Source: Lonepinella koalarum
GTDB lineage: Bacteria > Pseudomonadota > Gammaproteobacteria > Enterobacterales > Pasteurellaceae
NCBI GenBank assembly: GCA_030525745.1
Contig: JAUNED010000004.1
Span: 1 to 64,000 of the forward strand
DNA: 64,000 nt
Reading direction: 5' to 3'
Positions 50,679 through 60,831 of this stretch are shown here, in pieces (position 1 is the stretch's first letter; every line of letters begins with the position of its first letter). Under the pieces are notes generated by a model. That model saw nothing but the letters and a program-made list of their open reading frames with translations. It had not been told where the DNA came from and did no database searches. The translations under genes and the position numbers were made by a program.

Positions 50679-53348
50679 ATGTTAAGAAGTATTGCAACTA
50701 AAATTTTTGGTAGTCGTAATGATCGTGTTTTACGTCGTTTAAATAAACAAGTTAAGAAAATCAATGAATTAGAGCCAACTTTTGAAGCCTTGAGTGATGA
50801 TGAGTTGCGTGGAAAAACGGGCGAATTTCGCCAGCGTTTAGCACAAGGTGAAAGTTTAGAAAGCCTATTGGTGGAGGCTTTTGCCACTGTGCGTGAAGCG
50901 AGTAAACGTGTTTTAGGCATGCGCCATTTTGATGTGCAATTGGTTGGTGGTATGGTACTGACAAGTCGTTGTATTGCCGAAATGCGTACAGGTGAGGGTA
51001 AAACTTTAACGGCAACCTTGCCTTGTTATTTAAATGCTTTAACGGGCAAAGGTGTGCATGTTGTGACTGTGAATGATTACCTCGCTCGTCGTGATGCGGA
51101 AACCAACCGTCCGTTATTTGAATTTTTGGGTATGACGGTTGGTGTGAATGTGCCTGGTTTACCTTCTGAAGCGAAGAGAGGAGCTTATAAAGCAGATATT
51201 ACTTATGCGACCAACAGCGAATTGGGTTTTGATTACCTTCGCGATAATTTAGCGACGAATGCAGCAGAACGTTTTCAACGCCCGTTACATTATGCATTAG
51301 TTGATGAAGTGGATTCTATTTTAATTGATGAAGCTCGTACACCTTTGATTATTTCAGGTCCTGCAGAAGACAGCTCGGAGCTTTATATAAAAATTAATCA
51401 ATTAATTCCGTTGTTAATTCAACAAGATAAGGAAGATTCTGAGGAATATCAAGGTGATGGTGATTTTACGTTGGATTTGAAATCCAAACAGGCTTATTTA
51501 ACCGAACGTGGGCAAGAAAAAGCGGAAAATTGGTTAATTGAGCAAGGCTTATTGGCTGAGGGGGAATCTTTGTATGCTGCGGCTCATTTATCTTTAGTAC
51601 ATCATATTAATTCAGCTTTGCGTGCGAATAAATTATTCCAAAAAGATGTGGATTATGTGGTGAAAGACGGTGAAATCGTCATTGTTGATGAGCATACAGG
51701 TCGTACGATGGCAGGTCGTCGGTGGTCTGACGGTTTACATCAAGCTATTGAAGCAAAAGAAGGTGTGAAAATTCAAGGGGAAAATCAAACTGTTGCCTCT
51801 ATTACTTATCAAAACTATTTCCGTTTATACGAGAAATTGGCCGGTATGACAGGAACTGCGGATACTGAGGCTTTTGAATTTCAACAAATTTACGGTTTGG
51901 AAACGGTGGTTGTGCCAACTAATCGCCCAATGATTCGTGATGATCGCACTGATGTGATGTTTGAAACCGAGCAATATAAATTCGAGGCGATCATCGAAGA
52001 TATCAAAGAATGTATTTCCCGTCAGCAACCTGTCTTAGTAGGAACAGCATCTATTGAAAAATCGGAGCTATTATCTACCGCACTTACTCAAGCAGGCATT
52101 GCTCATAATGTATTAAATGCGAAATTTCACGCACAAGAAGCAGAAATTGTCGCCAATGCAGGTGCACCGGGAGCCGTCACTATTGCAACCAATATGGCCG
52201 GGCGTGGGACGGATATTGTGCTGGGTGGTAATTGGAAAGCGGAAGTAGCGAAATTAGAAAATCCGACCCAAGAGCAAATTGAAGCGATTCAAGCTGCATG
52301 GCAAGAACGCCATGATTTGGTTTTGAAAGCCGGTGGTTTACACATTATCGGCACCGAACGTCACGAATCTCGCCGTATTGACAATCAATTGAGAGGGCGT
52401 TCAGGACGCCAAGGTGACCCGGGTTCATCTCGTTTCTATTTATCCTTAGATGATGCATTAATGCGGATTTATTTAAATGAAGGCAAGCTGAATATGATGC
52501 GTAAGGCATTCAGCACACCGGGTGAAGCCATGGAGTCTAAATTATTGGCGAAAGTCATCGCATCCGCACAAGCGAAGGTCGAAGCACACAACTTCGACGG
52601 TCGAAAAAACCTTTTGCAATTTGATGACGTGGCTAATGATCAGCGTCATGCCATTTATGGTCAGCGTAATGCTTTGTTGGATAATGAGGACATTTCCGAT
52701 ACTATCGATAGCATCCGTGAAGATGTGTTTAACCAAGTGATCGATGAGTATATTCCACCACAATCTTTAGAAGAACAATGGAATGTGCCGGCTTTAGAGA
52801 CACGCTTGAAAGAAGATTTTGCTTTAGAGTTACCATTACAACAATGGTTGGAGCAAGACAATCAGTTGCACGAGGACAATTTGCGTGAGCGAATTATTAC
52901 TGCAGCAAAAGAGGAATATCAACGTAAAGAAGCTCTTGCAGGCTCGGAAACTATGCGTCATTTTGAGAAAGGCTTAATGTTGCAAACCTTAGATGAACTA
53001 TGGAAAGAGCATTTAGCTGCAATGGATCATTTACGACAAGGTATTCACTTACGTGGTTATGCACAAAAAGATCCGAAACAGGAATATAAAAAAGAGTCCT
53101 TCCAAATGTTCACGGATATGTTGGATGCACTAAAACTGAGCGTAATTCGTTACCTCAGCCGAGTGCAAGTGCGAATGCCTGATGAAGCAGCACAAAGTGC
53201 GGTTCAACAATCGCCTATTTCTGAGGAAGAAGCCGCACAACGTGTAGCGAAAGCAGAAAGTGAACAGCATATTTCTCGTAATGACCCTTGCCCTTGTGGT
53301 TCAGGCAAAAAATACAAACATTGCCACGGTGCTAAAACTAAGGCTTAA
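50679..53348 (+). CDS. secA: Preprotein translocase ATPase SecA
   Basis: The motor that pushes preproteins through SecYEG. The 889-residue protein has Walker A MRTGEGKT, the DEAD-type motif [20 protein letters not shown], motif [13 protein letters not shown] and a C-terminal zinc-binding SecB-docking tail, [14 protein letters not shown]. The ATG at 50679 ([16 protein letters not shown]) is chosen; the 38 codons open upstream overlap secM and encode unrelated residues. It lies 71 nt behind secM. Confidence 0.98.
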   Translation: MLRSIATKIFGSRNDRVLRRLNKQVKKINELEPTFEALSDDELRGKTGEFRQRLAQGESLESLLVEAFATVREASKRVLGMRHFDVQLVGGMVLTSRCIAEMRTGEGKTLTATLPCYLNALTGKGVHVVTVNDYLARRDAETNRPLFEFLGMTVGVNVPGLPSEAKRGAYKADITYATNSELGFDYLRDNLATNAAERFQRPLHYALVDEVDSILIDEARTPLIISGPAEDSSELYIKINQLIPLLIQQDKEDSEEYQGDGDFTLDLKSKQAYLTERGQEKAENWLIEQGLLAEGESLYAAAHLSLVHHINSALRANKLFQKDVDYVVKDGEIVIVDEHTGRTMAGRRWSDGLHQAIEAKEGVKIQGENQTVASITYQNYFRLYEKLAGMTGTADTEAFEFQQIYGLETVVVPTNRPMIRDDRTDVMFETEQYKFEAIIEDIKECISRQQPVLVGTASIEKSELLSTALTQAGIAHNVLNAKFHAQEAEIVANAGAPGAVTIATNMAGRGTDIVLGGNWKAEVAKLENPTQEQIEAIQAAWQERHDLVLKAGGLHIIGTERHESRRIDNQLRGRSGRQGDPGSSRFYLSLDDALMRIYLNEGKLNMMRKAFSTPGEAMESKLLAKVIASAQAKVEAHNFDGRKNLLQFDDVANDQRHAIYGQRNALLDNEDISDTIDSIREDVFNQVIDEYIPPQSLEEQWNVPALETRLKEDFALELPLQQWLEQDNQLHEDNLRERIITAAKEEYQRKEALAGSETMRHFEKGLMLQTLDELWKEHLAAMDHLRQGIHLRGYAQKDPKQEYKKESFQMFTDMLDALKLSVIRYLSRVQVRMPDEAAQSAVQQSPISEEEAAQRVAKAESEQHISRNDPCPCGSGKKYKHCHGAKTKA

Positions 53349-53398
53349 TTTAAAACACAGAGCTGAGTGACCGCACTTGGCTCTTTTTAATTCATGTT

Positions 53399-53875
53399 AT
53401 GTTAAAATCTAATTATATTACTCGACAAGGTTGGAATACTCTCGACCAAGAGCTCAAATTTCTTTGGAAAGAGGAACGCCCAAAAGTGACACAAGCTGTA
53501 TCTGATGCAGCGGCTTTGGGTGATCGTAGTGAAAATGCCGAATATATTTATGGAAAACGCCGTTTGCGCGAAATTGATCGCAGAGTACGTTTTTTAATGA
53601 AACGTTTGGAAGCGCTACAAATTGTGGATTACAACCCGAAACAGGAAGGCAAAGTCTTTTTTGGTGCTTGGGTAGAATTAGAAACAGAAGAAGGTGATGT
53701 GAAACAATATCGCATTGTGGGTTGCGATGAATTTGAACCGGCAAAAAATTGGATTTCCATCGATTCTCCTGTGGCTCGAGCATTAATAGGTAAGCAGGTA
53801 GATGATGATGTCAAAGTCGATACACCGGCAGGAAAAGTGACTTTTTATATCAATCGGATTTGGTATGAAAAATAA
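53399..53875 (+). CDS. greB: Transcript cleavage factor GreB
   Basis: Rescues backtracked RNA polymerase by stimulating RNA cleavage. The 158-residue protein has the coiled-coil tip acidic motif ALGDRSENAEYIYGKRRLRE and the GreB-type C-terminal FKBP-like domain EGKVFFGAWVELE. A Haemophilus-type uptake signal sits in the short spacer after secA. Confidence 0.97.
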   Translation: MLKSNYITRQGWNTLDQELKFLWKEERPKVTQAVSDAAALGDRSENAEYIYGKRRLREIDRRVRFLMKRLEALQIVDYNPKQEGKVFFGAWVELETEEGDVKQYRIVGCDEFEPAKNWISIDSPVARALIGKQVDDDVKVDTPAGKVTFYINRIWYEK

Positions 53876-54037
53876 AAACGATTAATTGATGTATAAATTC
53901 AAAAAAGCAAAACTTATCTGATTTTAACCGCACTTTTAATAAAGACAGCCAGCAAAAGGATGAGAAATTTAGCTAGAGTAGTGGCTGGCTAGAATGTTAT
54001 TCCTATCTGACCACCTAGCAACCTGATACATACCTAA

Positions 54038-54298
54038 AAACAGATCATCTGGGATTTACTCGAAGTCAAACAACGGATCTGCATGAAACTCACAGAAAGC
54101 TACGCCATGTGGCCAGCCGCCTCCGTCTGCGGCTGGTACGTCACCCACCCTGAGAGTAACTACTTCACCATCGGCAAGATTGATGAAGATCAGGTGCTGG
54201 ATTATGCTAAGAGAAAAGGTTGGGACGATCTCACTGCGAAGAAATGGTTGAGTGTGGCGATGAAACAGGATGTGAAGTCGCAGGCTGAAAACATTTAA
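54038..54298 (+). pseudogene. metH: C-terminal remnant of cobalamin-dependent methionine synthase MetH
   Basis: The frame reads KQIIWDLLEVKQRICMKLTE from 54038, then SYAMWPAASVCGWYVTHPES and IGKIDEDQVLDYAKRKGWDD. This is the end of the MetH activation (SAM-binding) domain, in which E. coli has LWQLLDVEKHTGMKLTESFA. A TAA at 54035-54037 stops the frame just upstream, and I find no earlier MetH segment between greB and here. About 1,100 residues are missing. A 71-codon ORF from the ATG at 54083 could still be made but would lack the catalytic modules. Confidence 0.9.
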
Positions 54299-54380
54299 TG
54301 TAGTGGCGAGTTTAACGTGCTAGTTATAAGAGATTAATTTTAAGGTAAAATCTACAATATTACCCAATATAGGAAAAAAT

Positions 54381-55538
54381 ATGTCTTTAAAAGTTTTTAT
54401 TAGCTATGCAAAAGAAGATCAAAAAATTGCTATACAATATTATGAATGGTTAGAAACTGAGGGATTTATGCCTTGGCTTGATATTAAAAAGCTTAAAGGA
54501 GGACAAAACTGGGAACTAGAAATTACTCGAGCCTTCAAAAGTTCTCATGTGATCATATTATTAATGTCATCTAAGAGTGTAAGCAAGAGGGGTTTTGTTC
54601 AAAGATAAGTAAAAGATGCATTAGATAATCTTAGATATAAGAACCCTGATGATATTTATATCATACCAGTAATAGTAGAGGAGTGTGAAGTTCCTGACTA
54701 TATTTCAGGAAAAATACAATTCATTAACAATATTAATGGCAATACTTTTGATAGTCTAAAAAACTCATTATTAATGGCTGCTGAACAACAGTTAATTTCT
54801 GTTACATCAGGTGTACCAATTGGGCCTTATTTAATTAAAGATAACGGAATCAATGAAGTTTGGGATGATAACTTAGGTTATAAAATAGATATTAGTTATC
54901 CATCTTTTAATTCAAATAAAAATAAAACCATATCCTTAGAATTAAATGCATATTTTTTAGGTAGAGCTATAAAGACACTATCAGAACTACGGCATGAGAA
55001 AATAGAAGAATATAATTCAACAGGGGAAGAATGGTTTACAGATCTCAAAAATGAATATTCTGAGAGTTTTGCAATAGCATACGCTTCCAAAAACATTTTA
55101 TCTATTTCTTTAACTTTGTTTATGTACTCTTCTGGTGCTACTCATGGTAATTTTGCATTCGAAACTCTGAACTTTGACACAAGAAATACCCTTATAAAAA
55201 TAAGGCTTGATGATTTATTTAAAGCTGATTGTAATTATCTGGAACGGATTAGTGAACTTACTATTAAACAGCTATGTCGAGAATATTGGGAAAAAACTAG
55301 GGAAGAGGCTGATGAAGATACAATAGAATGGTTTAGAGATGGGGCATCACCTGATATTGTAAATTTTGAAAATTTCTTAATTACAGATAAAGGGCTAACA
55401 TTTTTATTTCCACCGTATCAAGTTGGAGCATATGTAATGGGAACATGGACTGTTGAAATACCTTATTTTGAATTAAGAGATTTATTCAGAAGTAATGGCC
55501 CATATTCATATTTAAATGACGATGAGGAAGATTATTAG
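54381..55538 (+). pseudogene. TIR-domain protein fused to an RsiV-like (DUF4163/DUF3298) domain, interrupted by one in-frame stop
   Basis: One frame of 386 codons with a single TAA at codon 76 (54606-54608). The first part is a TIR domain (MSLKVFISYAKEDQK, then GGQNWELEI with E45/E47 as candidate NADase glutamates, then VIILLMSSKSVSKRGFVQR). The frame resumes at once with VKDALDNLRY, which completes the TIR helix; the family usually has Glu at the stop position, so GAA to TAA is the simplest change. Residues from about 145 resemble the DUF4163/DUF3298 region, including YSSGATHGN and TLNFD. AGGAAAAAAT precedes the ATG. The second piece could only restart at the ATG at 54774, which has a poor ribosome site. 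AT-rich, no uptake signals. Confidence 0.85.
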
Positions 55539-56174
55539 AACTTAATATAATATCTAATGATACTAATCTTAGCAGAGAGACTTTTAATTTATACTCTTGT
55601 CAGTATAGATTTATAATCAACTACAAACGGTCAATTTCTCTAAACTTTGCAAAGTTCCCTGCAAAAATGACCGCTTGCACCCATTCACCATAACCAACTT
55701 CCTCTCCACCCCACTTAAAATAGGTTCAACAATCTGTTCAGGCAAATGTTGTGTTGGAATGTGATTTAATCGTGATGAAGCTATAATAATCTCCTGTAGA
55801 ATATCTTCCATAGTCTGCTTTGATAATCTCGCTAATTTTGCAGTATAAAAAATATGTCAAAGTTGGATTTTATTCCAAAGATAACGATGATTTTACTCTC
55901 TGTGAAGATTAAACATTCTCCTTCCACCGAGCAAATTTACCTAAATTGGTAGCCTACTTCCAATTTTATGTAAAAACTAAAAAATTAGAACTACACTTTC
56001 AATTACCCCAATTTTCCGTTTTTTATAACCCATGTCTACTCTTACCCAAACACTAGTGTAGGTGGAAATAGACGTTGATTTTGTCAAGATTGCTTTGTTT
56101 TTATTGAAGATCCTTAAAAGTATGGAATCGATTGGGTTATAATGAATAAAGCTTTCTAGATACCTCAAATAGTA
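55539..56174. other. Gene-free AT-rich region with an Actinobacillus-type uptake signal
   Basis: I can support no gene in these 636 nt. A minus-strand open frame (55617-55811, 64 codons) resembles nothing I know; a second minus-strand frame through the same stretch reads YFKWGGEEVGYGEWVQAV, which looks protein-like but has stops close by. This suggests a decayed gene. The sequence at 55660-55678 is the complement of GCAAGCGGTCATTTTTGCA, an uptake signal of the Actinobacillus dialect. Confidence 0.5.
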
Positions 56175-56203
56175 AAAGCTCAGAAGATAACTTCTGAGCT
56201 TTG
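56174..56203 (-). terminator. Rho-independent terminator of serA
   Basis: AAAGCTCAGAAG (56175-56186) pairs with CTTCTGAGCTTT (56191-56202), a 12-bp stem with a 4-nt loop, 16 nt after the serA stop on the minus strand. Confidence 0.85.
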
Positions 56204-56218
56204 CGGTTATTGGGGAAA

Positions 56219-57451
56219 TTAAAACAAGACTCTAGCGCGAATAGTACCTTCGATTTCTTTCAATTTGGTTAATAAATTGGAGGTGTCTTCTGTTTCCACA
56301 TCAACAACCACATAACCCATTTTAGGATCGGTTTGTAAGTATTGCGCTGCAATGTTGATATTAGCTTCCACAAAAATTTGGTTGATTTTATTTAAAATGC
56401 CCGGGCGGTTTTCGTGAATATGTAGTAAGCGTTTTGCACTCACATGTTCAGGCAATGAAACTTCAGGGAAATTCACGGAAGATAAGGTTGAACCGTTGTC
56501 AGAGTATTTAACGAATTTACCGGCGACTTCCGCACCAATATTTTCTTGGGCTTCAGAGGTTGAACCGCCAATGTGTGGCGTTAAAATCACATTGTCGAAT
56601 TTGCGTAGTGGAGAGACAAATTCTTCATGAATTGAAGCCGGCTCAATTGGAAATACGTCTAAGGCCGCACCACGCAATTTCCCTGCTTCTAATGCTGTCG
56701 CTAAAGCATCAATATCCACTACAGTACCGCGAGCCGCGTTGATTAATACAGAATCTTGCTTAAGTTGGGCGATACGTTCTGCACTCATTAAGTTTTTTGT
56801 TGAAGCGTTTTCCGGCACGTGCAGGGAAATCACATCGCAAGAACTTAATAATTCTTCCAAAGTACGAACTTGTTGGGCGTTACCAAGCGGAAGTTTATTT
56901 TCTAAATCATAGAAATACACTTTCATCCCTAAGGCTTCTGCAATTACACTTAATTGGGAACCGATATGGCCGTAACCCACGATACCTAATTTTTTACCAC
57001 GCACTTCATTAGAGCCGGTAGCAGATTTATTCCAAAGGCCACGATGTACTTCAGCGTTAGCTTGTGGCACATTGCGCATTAACAATAAAATTTCACCTAA
57101 AACTAATTCTGCAACAGAGCGAGTATTGGAGAATGGGGCATTAAACACAGGGATACCACGTGCTTTTGCAGCCTCTAAATTCACTTGGTTTGTGCCGATA
57201 CAGAAACAGCCAATGGCAATAAGTTTTGGACATTGTGCCAGTACTTCTTCAGTTAAAAATGTACGGGAGCGAATACCCACAAAATGCGCGTCTTTAATGG
57301 CTTCGATTAATTCTTCTCCATCTAAGGCTTTTTTATGGTAATCAATATTGGTATAGCCTGCCGCATTGAGTACGTTCACCGCACTTTGATGCACTCCTTC
57401 CAATAACACGAATTTAATCTTTGATTTATCAAGAGATACTTTGTTTGTCAT
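56219..57451 (-). CDS. serA: D-3-phosphoglycerate dehydrogenase
   Basis: First step of serine synthesis, oxidising 3-phosphoglycerate with NAD. The 410-residue protein, the same length as E. coli SerA, has the Rossmann motif LGIVGYGHIGSQL, the catalytic His in LTPHIGGST and a C-terminal ACT domain (LLHIHENRPGILNKINQIF) for serine feedback. It lies 150 nt downstream of rpiA on the same strand, the order known from E. coli. Confidence 0.97.
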   Translation of the reverse strand: MTNKVSLDKSKIKFVLLEGVHQSAVNVLNAAGYTNIDYHKKALDGEELIEAIKDAHFVGIRSRTFLTEEVLAQCPKLIAIGCFCIGTNQVNLEAAKARGIPVFNAPFSNTRSVAELVLGEILLLMRNVPQANAEVHRGLWNKSATGSNEVRGKKLGIVGYGHIGSQLSVIAEALGMKVYFYDLENKLPLGNAQQVRTLEELLSSCDVISLHVPENASTKNLMSAERIAQLKQDSVLINAARGTVVDIDALATALEAGKLRGAALDVFPIEPASIHEEFVSPLRKFDNVILTPHIGGSTSEAQENIGAEVAGKFVKYSDNGSTLSSVNFPEVSLPEHVSAKRLLHIHENRPGILNKINQIFVEANINIAAQYLQTDPKMGYVVVDVETEDTSNLLTKLKEIEGTIRARVLF

Positions 57452-57601
57452 ATTATTTTCCTTGTATTGATGTAATATAACCTATAAATGCCTAACACGA
57501 GTTGTGCCAGCTTTAATAAACCCAGTTCGGCCCTTTTTATTAGAATATTGAACCTCAGATTAGCTCGGATGATGTAATCTTATACGGCTCGTTTGAGGAG
57601 A

Positions 57602-58258
57602 TTAAATAATTTTTGCACCTTCAGGCGTACCCACAATCACAATATTTGCTGCATTTAACGCAAATATACCATTAGTGACCACACCTGCGATATTATTCAA
57701 AGTTTTTTCCATGTCGATTGGATTAAGAATCGGGAAATTATGCACATCTAACAGCACATTACCGTTATCTGTGATCACATTTTCACGCCATTCCGGCGAA
57801 CCACCGAGAGAAACCAACTTACGAGCCACTTGTGAACGAGCCATCGGAATCACTTCTATCGGTAATGGAAAGGTTGAACCCAAGACATCTACTTGTTTTG
57901 AGCTATCCACGATACAAATGAAATTTTTTGCCAAGGAGGCGACAATTTTTTCACGGGTTAATGCCGCACCGCCACCTTTAATCATCATTTTATGCGGGTT
58001 AATTTCATCCGCACCATCTACATAAATATCCAATCCGGATACATCATTCGCACTAAATACTTCAATGCCTTGTTCACGTAATAAGGCTTCAGATGCTTTA
58101 GAGGCAGCCACAGCGCCTTTAATTTGGTCTTTGATTGTACCTAAGGCTTCAATAAAGCAATTAACAGTTGAACCACTACCCACGCCTACAATCATATCGG
58201 GTTTGACGAATTGCAAAGCGGCTTGTGCAGCTATTTTTTTCATTTCAAGTTGGTTCAT
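57602..58258 (-). CDS. rpiA: Ribose-5-phosphate isomerase A
   Basis: Interconverts ribulose-5-phosphate and ribose-5-phosphate, feeding PRPP and nucleotide synthesis. The 218-residue protein has [34 protein letters not shown] with the catalytic Asp, and [16 protein letters not shown] perfect PurR-type palindrome lies 22-37 nt upstream, between the ribosome site and hemW. Confidence 0.97.
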   Translation of the reverse strand: MNQLEMKKIAAQAALQFVKPDMIVGVGSGSTVNCFIEALGTIKDQIKGAVAASKASEALLREQGIEVFSANDVSGLDIYVDGADEINPHKMMIKGGGAALTREKIVASLAKNFICIVDSSKQVDVLGSTFPLPIEVIPMARSQVARKLVSLGGSPEWRENVITDNGNVLLDVHNFPILNPIDMEKTLNNIAGVVTNGIFALNAANIVIVGTPEGAKII

Positions 58259-58279
58259 TTTTTATCCTTATTTCATGTA

Positions 58280-58295
58280 ACGAAAACGTTTGCGT
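58280..58295. promoter_or_regulatory. PurR-type operator upstream of rpiA
   Basis: Read on the rpiA strand the sequence is ACGCAAACGTTTTCGT, the full 16-bp E. coli PurR consensus. It lies 22 nt before the rpiA start, a place where repressor binding would block transcription. Control of rpiA by purines would link ribose-5-phosphate supply to purine need. Confidence 0.7.
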
Positions 58296-58326
58296 TAATC
58301 TAATATGATTTGAATACTTTAACAAG

Positions 58327-59508
58327 TTATTCTGCTAAAAATTCGGTTAATAATTCATTTAAAAATAATTTTCCACGCTCGGTAATCTGCCAATAGTCGG
58401 TATTCTCTGTAATATACTCTCGAGCTAAGGCAAAATCTATCTGATTTTTCACCGCACTTTGTGAAAGGCCGGTGAATTGTTCAAATTCCTTTTTCGGTAC
58501 AGGTTCCAGTAAGCGAAAACGGTTCATAAAAAACTCAAAAGTGCGGTCATTTTCTGTTACGTTTTTTTGTTCGTATAAATATTCGCCACGTAAATAGCCT
58601 TTGGGGTGTTTGGTTTTGCTATAACGAATGATATTGCCATCCGTAAAACTTAACTTACCATGGGCACCACAGCCAATTGCCAAATAATCACCGAAACGCC
58701 AGTAATTTAAATTATGTTTGCATTGAAAATCCGGTTTGGCGTAAGCGGATGTTTCATATTGTTGATAACCGGCGGCGGTGAGTAATTGATGACCTTGCTC
58801 GAAAATGTCCCAAAGCTCGTCATCATCAGGCAGTTTCGGCGGGCGATAAGCGAACATCGTGTTTGGCTCAATAGTGAGTTGATACCAAGACAAATGCGGC
58901 GGATTAAGCGCAATGGCTTGGCGTAAATCGTCTAACGCTTGTTCAAGGCGTTGATTCGGTAAGCCGTGCATTAAATCTAAGTTAAAACTGGCTAACAAAC
59001 CGGCGTTTTTCAAATCTTGTGCAAAACCGACCGCACTTTTTGCCTCCGCACTGTTGTGAATTCGCCCTAATGCTGTTAATTTTTCATTATTAAAACTTTG
59101 AATACCCATTGAAATTCGGGTAACACCGGCTTGTGTGTAACCTTTGAAACGTTCGGCTTCTGCTGTGCCCGGATTGGCTTCTAAGGTAATTTCAATATTT
59201 TTTTCAAAAGGAATCTGTGCCTGTATGCCCTGAAGCAAGGTAGCAATGCTATTGGCTGAAAACAGGCTCGGTGTGCCGCCACCAATAAAAATCGAATGTA
59301 ATTTGCGATTCTGCACGCTTGCTTTAAAGCGGTTTAAATCCGCCGATAAATCCAACAATAAATGTGTTACATAGTCCGCTTCGGGAATTGCTCCTTTTTG
59401 TGCGTGAGAATTAAAATCGCAATAGGGGCATTTTTGCACACACCAAGGAATGTGCACATACAGGCTGAGTGGCGGTAAAACCAAGGGTTGTAAGCTAAGT
59501 GCGGTCAT
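58327..59508 (-). CDS. hemW: Radical SAM heme chaperone HemW
   Basis: A 393-residue HemN-like protein that binds heme and delivers it to respiratory enzymes; family members are often misnamed coproporphyrinogen oxidase. VHIPWCVQKCPYCDFNSH has the three SAM-cluster cysteines; the extra fourth Cys of true HemN is absent, as Phe follows the third. The start overlaps the rdgB stop by one base (TAATG). Confidence 0.95.
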   Translation of the reverse strand: MTALSLQPLVLPPLSLYVHIPWCVQKCPYCDFNSHAQKGAIPEADYVTHLLLDLSADLNRFKASVQNRKLHSIFIGGGTPSLFSANSIATLLQGIQAQIPFEKNIEITLEANPGTAEAERFKGYTQAGVTRISMGIQSFNNEKLTALGRIHNSAEAKSAVGFAQDLKNAGLLASFNLDLMHGLPNQRLEQALDDLRQAIALNPPHLSWYQLTIEPNTMFAYRPPKLPDDDELWDIFEQGHQLLTAAGYQQYETSAYAKPDFQCKHNLNYWRFGDYLAIGCGAHGKLSFTDGNIIRYSKTKHPKGYLRGEYLYEQKNVTENDRTFEFFMNRFRLLEPVPKKEFEQFTGLSQSAVKNQIDFALAREYITENTDYWQITERGKLFLNELLTEFLAE

Positions 59509-60107
59509 TATTTTTGTAGTTTTGTTTTTAAGGCTTGTAAGGCTTTGGCTCGATGCGAAATACGTTTTTTCTCAGCCGTTTCCAATTCGGCAAAGGTGCA
59601 ATTTTGTTCAGGGCTGAAAAATAAACTGTCGTAGCCAAAACCGTTTTCGCCTTTTTCTGCAAATGTAATTTCGCCAAAACATTCACCTTCGGCGATGATC
59701 GGCGTTGGATCGGTTTCATGAGTTAGCAGAACGATACAACTGACAAATTTGGCTTGGCGTTGCCCCGTAGGGACATCTTTTAATGCTTCTAACAATTTTA
59801 AACGGTTGGCTGCATCAGCATTTTCATCATCAATTCCGGCGTAGCGTGCAGAATAGAGTCCTGGTTCACCACCAAGTGCCTCAACAGCTAGGCCACTATC
59901 ATCGGCAATTGCCGGTAAGCCGGTAATTTTTGCCGCATGGCGTGCTTTTATCAGTGCATTTTCTACAAAGGTTAAACCTGTTTCTTCCGGGCTTTCAATG
60001 CCTAAATCAGTTTGAGCGATTACTTCAAAGCCAAAATCGGCTAAGACATCAGCCATTTCTTTGACTTTGCCTTTATTGCCGGTTGCAAGCACAATTTTTT
60101 GCATCAT
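59508..60107 (-). CDS. rdgB: XTP/dITP pyrophosphatase
   Basis: Removes non-canonical purine triphosphates (XTP, ITP) to protect DNA and RNA. The 199-residue protein has the substrate-binding [15 protein letters not shown] and GFGYDSLFF and the C-terminal [11 protein letters not shown]. Two ATGs lie together; the first (60107) is six bases from AGGA. It is translationally coupled to hemW. Confidence 0.96.
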   Translation of the reverse strand: MMQKIVLATGNKGKVKEMADVLADFGFEVIAQTDLGIESPEETGLTFVENALIKARHAAKITGLPAIADDSGLAVEALGGEPGLYSARYAGIDDENADAANRLKLLEALKDVPTGQRQAKFVSCIVLLTHETDPTPIIAEGECFGEITFAEKGENGFGYDSLFFSPEQNCTFAELETAEKKRISHRAKALQALKTKLQK

Positions 60108-60230
60108 TTTTTATCCTATCGGGCTGAAAATTGAGGGTATTATAAAGTTTTTTTCGTGAAAGTGCGGTCATTTTTCATGGATTTTTGGTATAGTAGGCAA
60201 AATTATTTCCTCACAGAAAAAGAGGCTGTT

Positions 60231-60767
60231 ATGGAAAAAATCATTATTGATGAAGACCAATTTATGCGAACAATTTCACGGATTTCTCACGAAATTATTG
60301 AAAAACACCAATATTTGGACGATGTAATTATTGTGGGTATTAAGCGCCGAGGGGCTGAAATTGCGGAATTAATTAAGCGTAAAATCGCAGATTTAACAGA
60401 TCAAATCTTACCTTCCATTGATTTGGATATTACATTTTATCGCGATGATTTAGAATATGCGGAACCGAGCCGTTCTCCCGTGTATCATGGTTCATCAGAA
60501 TATATCAGCGTGCAAAACAAAACCGTTATTTTGGTAGATGATGTGCTTTTCACAGGTCGAACCATTCGGGCTGCATTGGATGCGTTGGTGGATTTTGGGC
60601 GTGCGTCAAAGGTGGAATTAGTGATTTTTGTAGATCGTGGGCACCGTGAGCTACCTATACGGGCAGATTATGTGGGGAAAAACGTGCCAACCAGCCGAGC
60701 GGAAAAAGTACAGGTACGCACGATGAAATATGATAGTTGCTATCAAGTGGCTTTATTGTCAAAATAA
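60231..60767 (+). CDS. pyrR: PyrR-type regulator / uracil phosphoribosyltransferase
   Basis: A 178-residue phosphoribosyltransferase of the PyrR family, with the PRPP motif VILVDDVLFTGRTIRAALDA and the N-terminal VGIKRRGAEIAELI. In Firmicutes PyrR is an RNA-binding attenuator of pyrimidine genes; in Pasteurellaceae it may act mainly as an enzyme, since no pyr operon or attenuator is seen here. The ATG at 60231 follows AGAGGCTGTT; an open stretch 25 codons longer is not family-like. Confidence 0.92.
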   Translation: MEKIIIDEDQFMRTISRISHEIIEKHQYLDDVIIVGIKRRGAEIAELIKRKIADLTDQILPSIDLDITFYRDDLEYAEPSRSPVYHGSSEYISVQNKTVILVDDVLFTGRTIRAALDALVDFGRASKVELVIFVDRGHRELPIRADYVGKNVPTSRAEKVQVRTMKYDSCYQVALLSK

Positions 60768-60831
60768 GGAACTTTTGCCCAACAAGCTGTTCTAAGCTAG
60801 GTCTTTATTCATTTTTATTTTATGGAAGAAT

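Noticed and set aside
53454..53783. Minus-strand open frame of 109 codons inside greB
   Set aside because: Antisense to greB, whose protein matches the family over its whole length.
55617..55811. 64-codon minus-strand frame as a gene
   Set aside because: No ribosome site I trust and no recognisable family; a different frame through the same DNA also looks protein-like, so a decayed region is the safer reading.
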